In this document: positions 62,344 to 64,000 of the stretch, piece after piece | Layout of the letters: the number at the start of each line of letters is the position of its first letter | Numbering within the stretch: the stretch's first letter is position 1 | NCBI GenBank assembly: GCA_000151295.1 | Contig: GG745346.1 | Span: 228,531 to 292,530, forward strand | Reading direction: 5' to 3' | DNA from: Allomyces macrogynus ATCC 38327 | Taxonomy: Eukaryota > Blastocladiomycota > Blastocladiomycetes > Blastocladiales > Blastocladiaceae | Length of the DNA stretch: 64,000 nt | Made by a program: the position numbers and the translations under genes | The notes under the pieces: generated by a model | Told to the model about the DNA's origin: nothing | The model's input: only the letters and a program-made list of their open reading frames with translations | Databases searched by the model: none

Positions 62344-63885
62344 TCAACAAAACCCCTGCGACGGCGGCAACCGCGCCGGTCCTCCTCCTCCTCCTCCTCC
62401 GCCCGGCGGCAGCGACCAGTGCACGGGCGGCCACGTTGTCGGCGCCGTCGTGACCCCGAACAGCGACGCCTGCACGAATGGCGACGTCTGCATGAATGGT
62501 GATGCGTGAACGGCCGGCGGCCGCTGGAACGCAAACCCCGTCATCGTCGTCGCTGATCCTGGCCACCCCTCCGCGGGCGGCGCCGCAATGAACCCCGGCG
62601 CGCGCGGCGCGTCCCGCAACACGACCGTCGCCCCACTCTCCATCCCACACTCGCTCAACGTCCACTCCAACCCATCCAGCTTCCTCCCAAGGTACGTGAG
62701 CCGCTGCGCTGCTGGCGAGACCGCGCGCTCGCGGTAGATCTGCCACATCAAGTCGCGCACCGTCGTGGTCGGGTCCATGACCACGTCGAGCGCCGGCGCT
62801 CCGGGACTCGCAACATGGATCCGGAGCTTGGCCGCCGACGGCCCAAAGGGACGGTCGCGGTCGCGCGGCTGGGATGCCGGGCTGAGCGGTAGCGAGACGG
62901 GGCTGAGCGGTAGCGGCGGGTCCGCGTGCGGTGCCCAAATGGCCAAGGGCGGGTCGGTGCCAAACTGGGCTTGGTACATATCAACCGTGAGCGCGACTTC
63001 CACGCTCCGGTCGCGCGGCGTCGGGTCGTGGTGGATGAAGAACGGCAGGTGGGAGCACATGCCCGCGTAGGCGCGCGTGTCAAGAACGTGTGCGGCCCAG
63101 ACGGCCGCGACCAGCGGGCTCGGCGCGAGAAGCGTGTCATCGGCGTCGCCGGCCAGGACCTTGAGCGCGATGAACCGCCGGTACTCGCGCACGGCGTGTG
63201 GGACGAGCGTGAGGGACGGCAGCTCGGGTGGCGGGAACCTGTACAGGCCCGCGGCGAGCGGCGCGAGGTCGAGGTGGCGGTCGAGAAAGTCTAGCACGGT
63301 CGTCGTCACGGGGAGCACGTCGGGCGTGCGGTTTTGGCCCGGCGGCGGGAACGGCGCGGGTGCGGCAACGGGCTCGGTGGTTGGGTCGACGGCCCAGATA
63401 TTGGCCATGGGCTCCTCAGCGAACCGCGCGCGGTACGTGGCGAGTGTGGCCGCGCGGCGGTGAGCGCGGGATGCCGGGTCGAGTGCGCCCGCCGGGTCGT
63501 GGTGGATGAAGAAGGGCAGCGAGGCGCACATGGCCACATAGACCTTGGTGTCGAGAATGTGCGCGTGCCAGATAAAGTCAATGGCGGGACTGGGCGAGAG
63601 CAGCAGCGCGTTGTTGTCGTGGTGCAGGACCTTGAGTGCGAGGAATCGCTGGTACTCGCGCAACAGAAAGCCGGACGCGCCCGTGCGCGCGGCAATCGGG
63701 TCTAGGCCGAGGGCCATGTCGAGAACCATGGTAGCGGCGTCGTGGCGAGGTGCAGCGCTGAACATGGACGCCATCATGGCGTTGCGGGCAGTGTGGTCGA
63801 GATGAGAGGCAGCAAGGCTGTGGCGGCGGGGTCGCAGCGAGTCGGAACGGGGCGCGGCGGCGGTGGTGCGCTCAGAGCTGGACAT
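62344..63885 (-). CDS. double GRDP-like domain plus ubiquitin-like protein with Gly-rich tail (copy C10), 513 aa
   Basis: Intact single-exon member, first true ATG at 63885. It carries two GRDP-like units. The first has FLLREYQRFLALKVLHHDNN, LSPSPAIDFIWHAHILDTKV, PFFIHHDP and ATLATYRARFAEEPMANIW. The second has VREYRRFIALKVLAGDADDT, APSPLVAAVWAAHVLDTRAY, PFFIHHDP and VDMYQAQFGTDPPLAIW. In the second unit WHAH has become WAAH, losing the first histidine. A ubiquitin-like domain follows (LRIHVASPGAPALDVVMD, TVRDLMWQIYRE, SPAAQRLTYLGRKLDGLEWT, ECGMESGATVVLRD). A Pro/Phe-rich tail with a run of eight glycines ends the protein. Its G/C-rich codon use resembles the conserved compartment, so it may be the ancestral or most constrained member. 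Confidence 0.85.
   Translation of the reverse strand: MSSSERTTAAAPRSDSLRPRRHSLAASHLDHTARNAMMASMFSAAPRHDAATMVLDMALGLDPIAARTGASGFLLREYQRFLALKVLHHDNNALLLSPSPAIDFIWHAHILDTKVYVAMCASLPFFIHHDPAGALDPASRAHRRAATLATYRARFAEEPMANIWAVDPTTEPVAAPAPFPPPGQNRTPDVLPVTTTVLDFLDRHLDLAPLAAGLYRFPPPELPSLTLVPHAVREYRRFIALKVLAGDADDTLLAPSPLVAAVWAAHVLDTRAYAGMCSHLPFFIHHDPTPRDRSVEVALTVDMYQAQFGTDPPLAIWAPHADPPLPLSPVSLPLSPASQPRDRDRPFGPSAAKLRIHVASPGAPALDVVMDPTTTVRDLMWQIYRERAVSPAAQRLTYLGRKLDGLEWTLSECGMESGATVVLRDAPRAPGFIAAPPAEGWPGSATTMTGFAFQRPPAVHASPFMQTSPFVQASLFGVTTAPTTWPPVHWSLPPGGGGGGGGPARLPPSQGFC
62380..62400. repeat. CTC trinucleotide repeat
   Basis: Seven tandem CTC/TCC units encoding the glycine run near the C-terminus of copy C10. 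Confidence 0.85.
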
Positions 63886-64000
63886 GGAGATTGATATATC
63901 GTCGGCGTTTTCGGCGTGGCCGTTGGCGCGTCGCTTGCGGTGCGCAACTTGCAATTTGCAACTGGCAAAACGCGTCAGTGCTTGGGCGCACTGCCTGTGT

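Overview
The window is nuclear DNA of a compact, GC-rich eukaryote, most likely an early-diverging zoosporic fungus. A Blastocladiomycota-like organism fits best, but that is an inference. It carries a fungal 1,3-beta-glucan synthase, a TOR kinase, a Kex2-type proprotein convertase, an endo-arabinanase and a mitochondrial calcium uniporter. Conserved genes are cut by short GT..AG introns of about 60-95 bp.

Two compartments alternate. The conserved compartment has introns and strong G/C bias at third codon positions. It holds the 3' part of TOR (1-5992), a secreted GH43 arabinanase (6520-7756), KEX2 (30125-32873, minus), MCU (33406-34759, minus), FKS-type glucan synthase (40363-45831, minus) and a duplicated pair of oxalate/formate-antiporter-like MFS carriers (54331-55808 and 59464-60936, minus). 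An unrecognised 1,014-residue protein (11332-14436) has a decayed tandem paralogue just upstream (8127-10744).

The accessory compartment (about 14.9-30, 35.5-39.4, 46.4-58.6 and 62.3-63.9 kb) is built from two intronless families. Family 1 is F-box plus leucine-rich-repeat proteins: four intact copies (15074, 19422, 22225 and 47859) and six wrecked ones. Family 2 pairs a domain resembling the GRDP-like/DUF1399 family (WHAHILDTRAY ... YRARWGEPP) with a C-terminal ubiquitin- or SUMO-like domain: two intact copies (35507-36331 and 62344-63885), one truncated and seven frameshifted, stopped or fragmentary. The families are interleaved on both strands. F-box/LRR proteins are typical ubiquitin-ligase substrate receptors and the other family carries ubiquitin-like modules, so the locus looks like a lineage-specific, fast birth-and-death cluster linked to the ubiquitin system. 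It is the best candidate here for an undescribed system.

Between two divergent GRDP/UBL genes lies a 2.25 kb structure (36597-38848) bounded by 252 bp inverted repeats. Each arm carries a TTCCCCACC-type motif repeated every 33-35 bp. The interior encodes one spliced small protein with an AT-hook-like sequence. It looks like an uncharacterised terminal-inverted-repeat element.

Exon limits come from splice consensus, reading-frame closure and family alignment from memory. All spliced models close in frame except FKS, which has one extra nucleotide near 43180.
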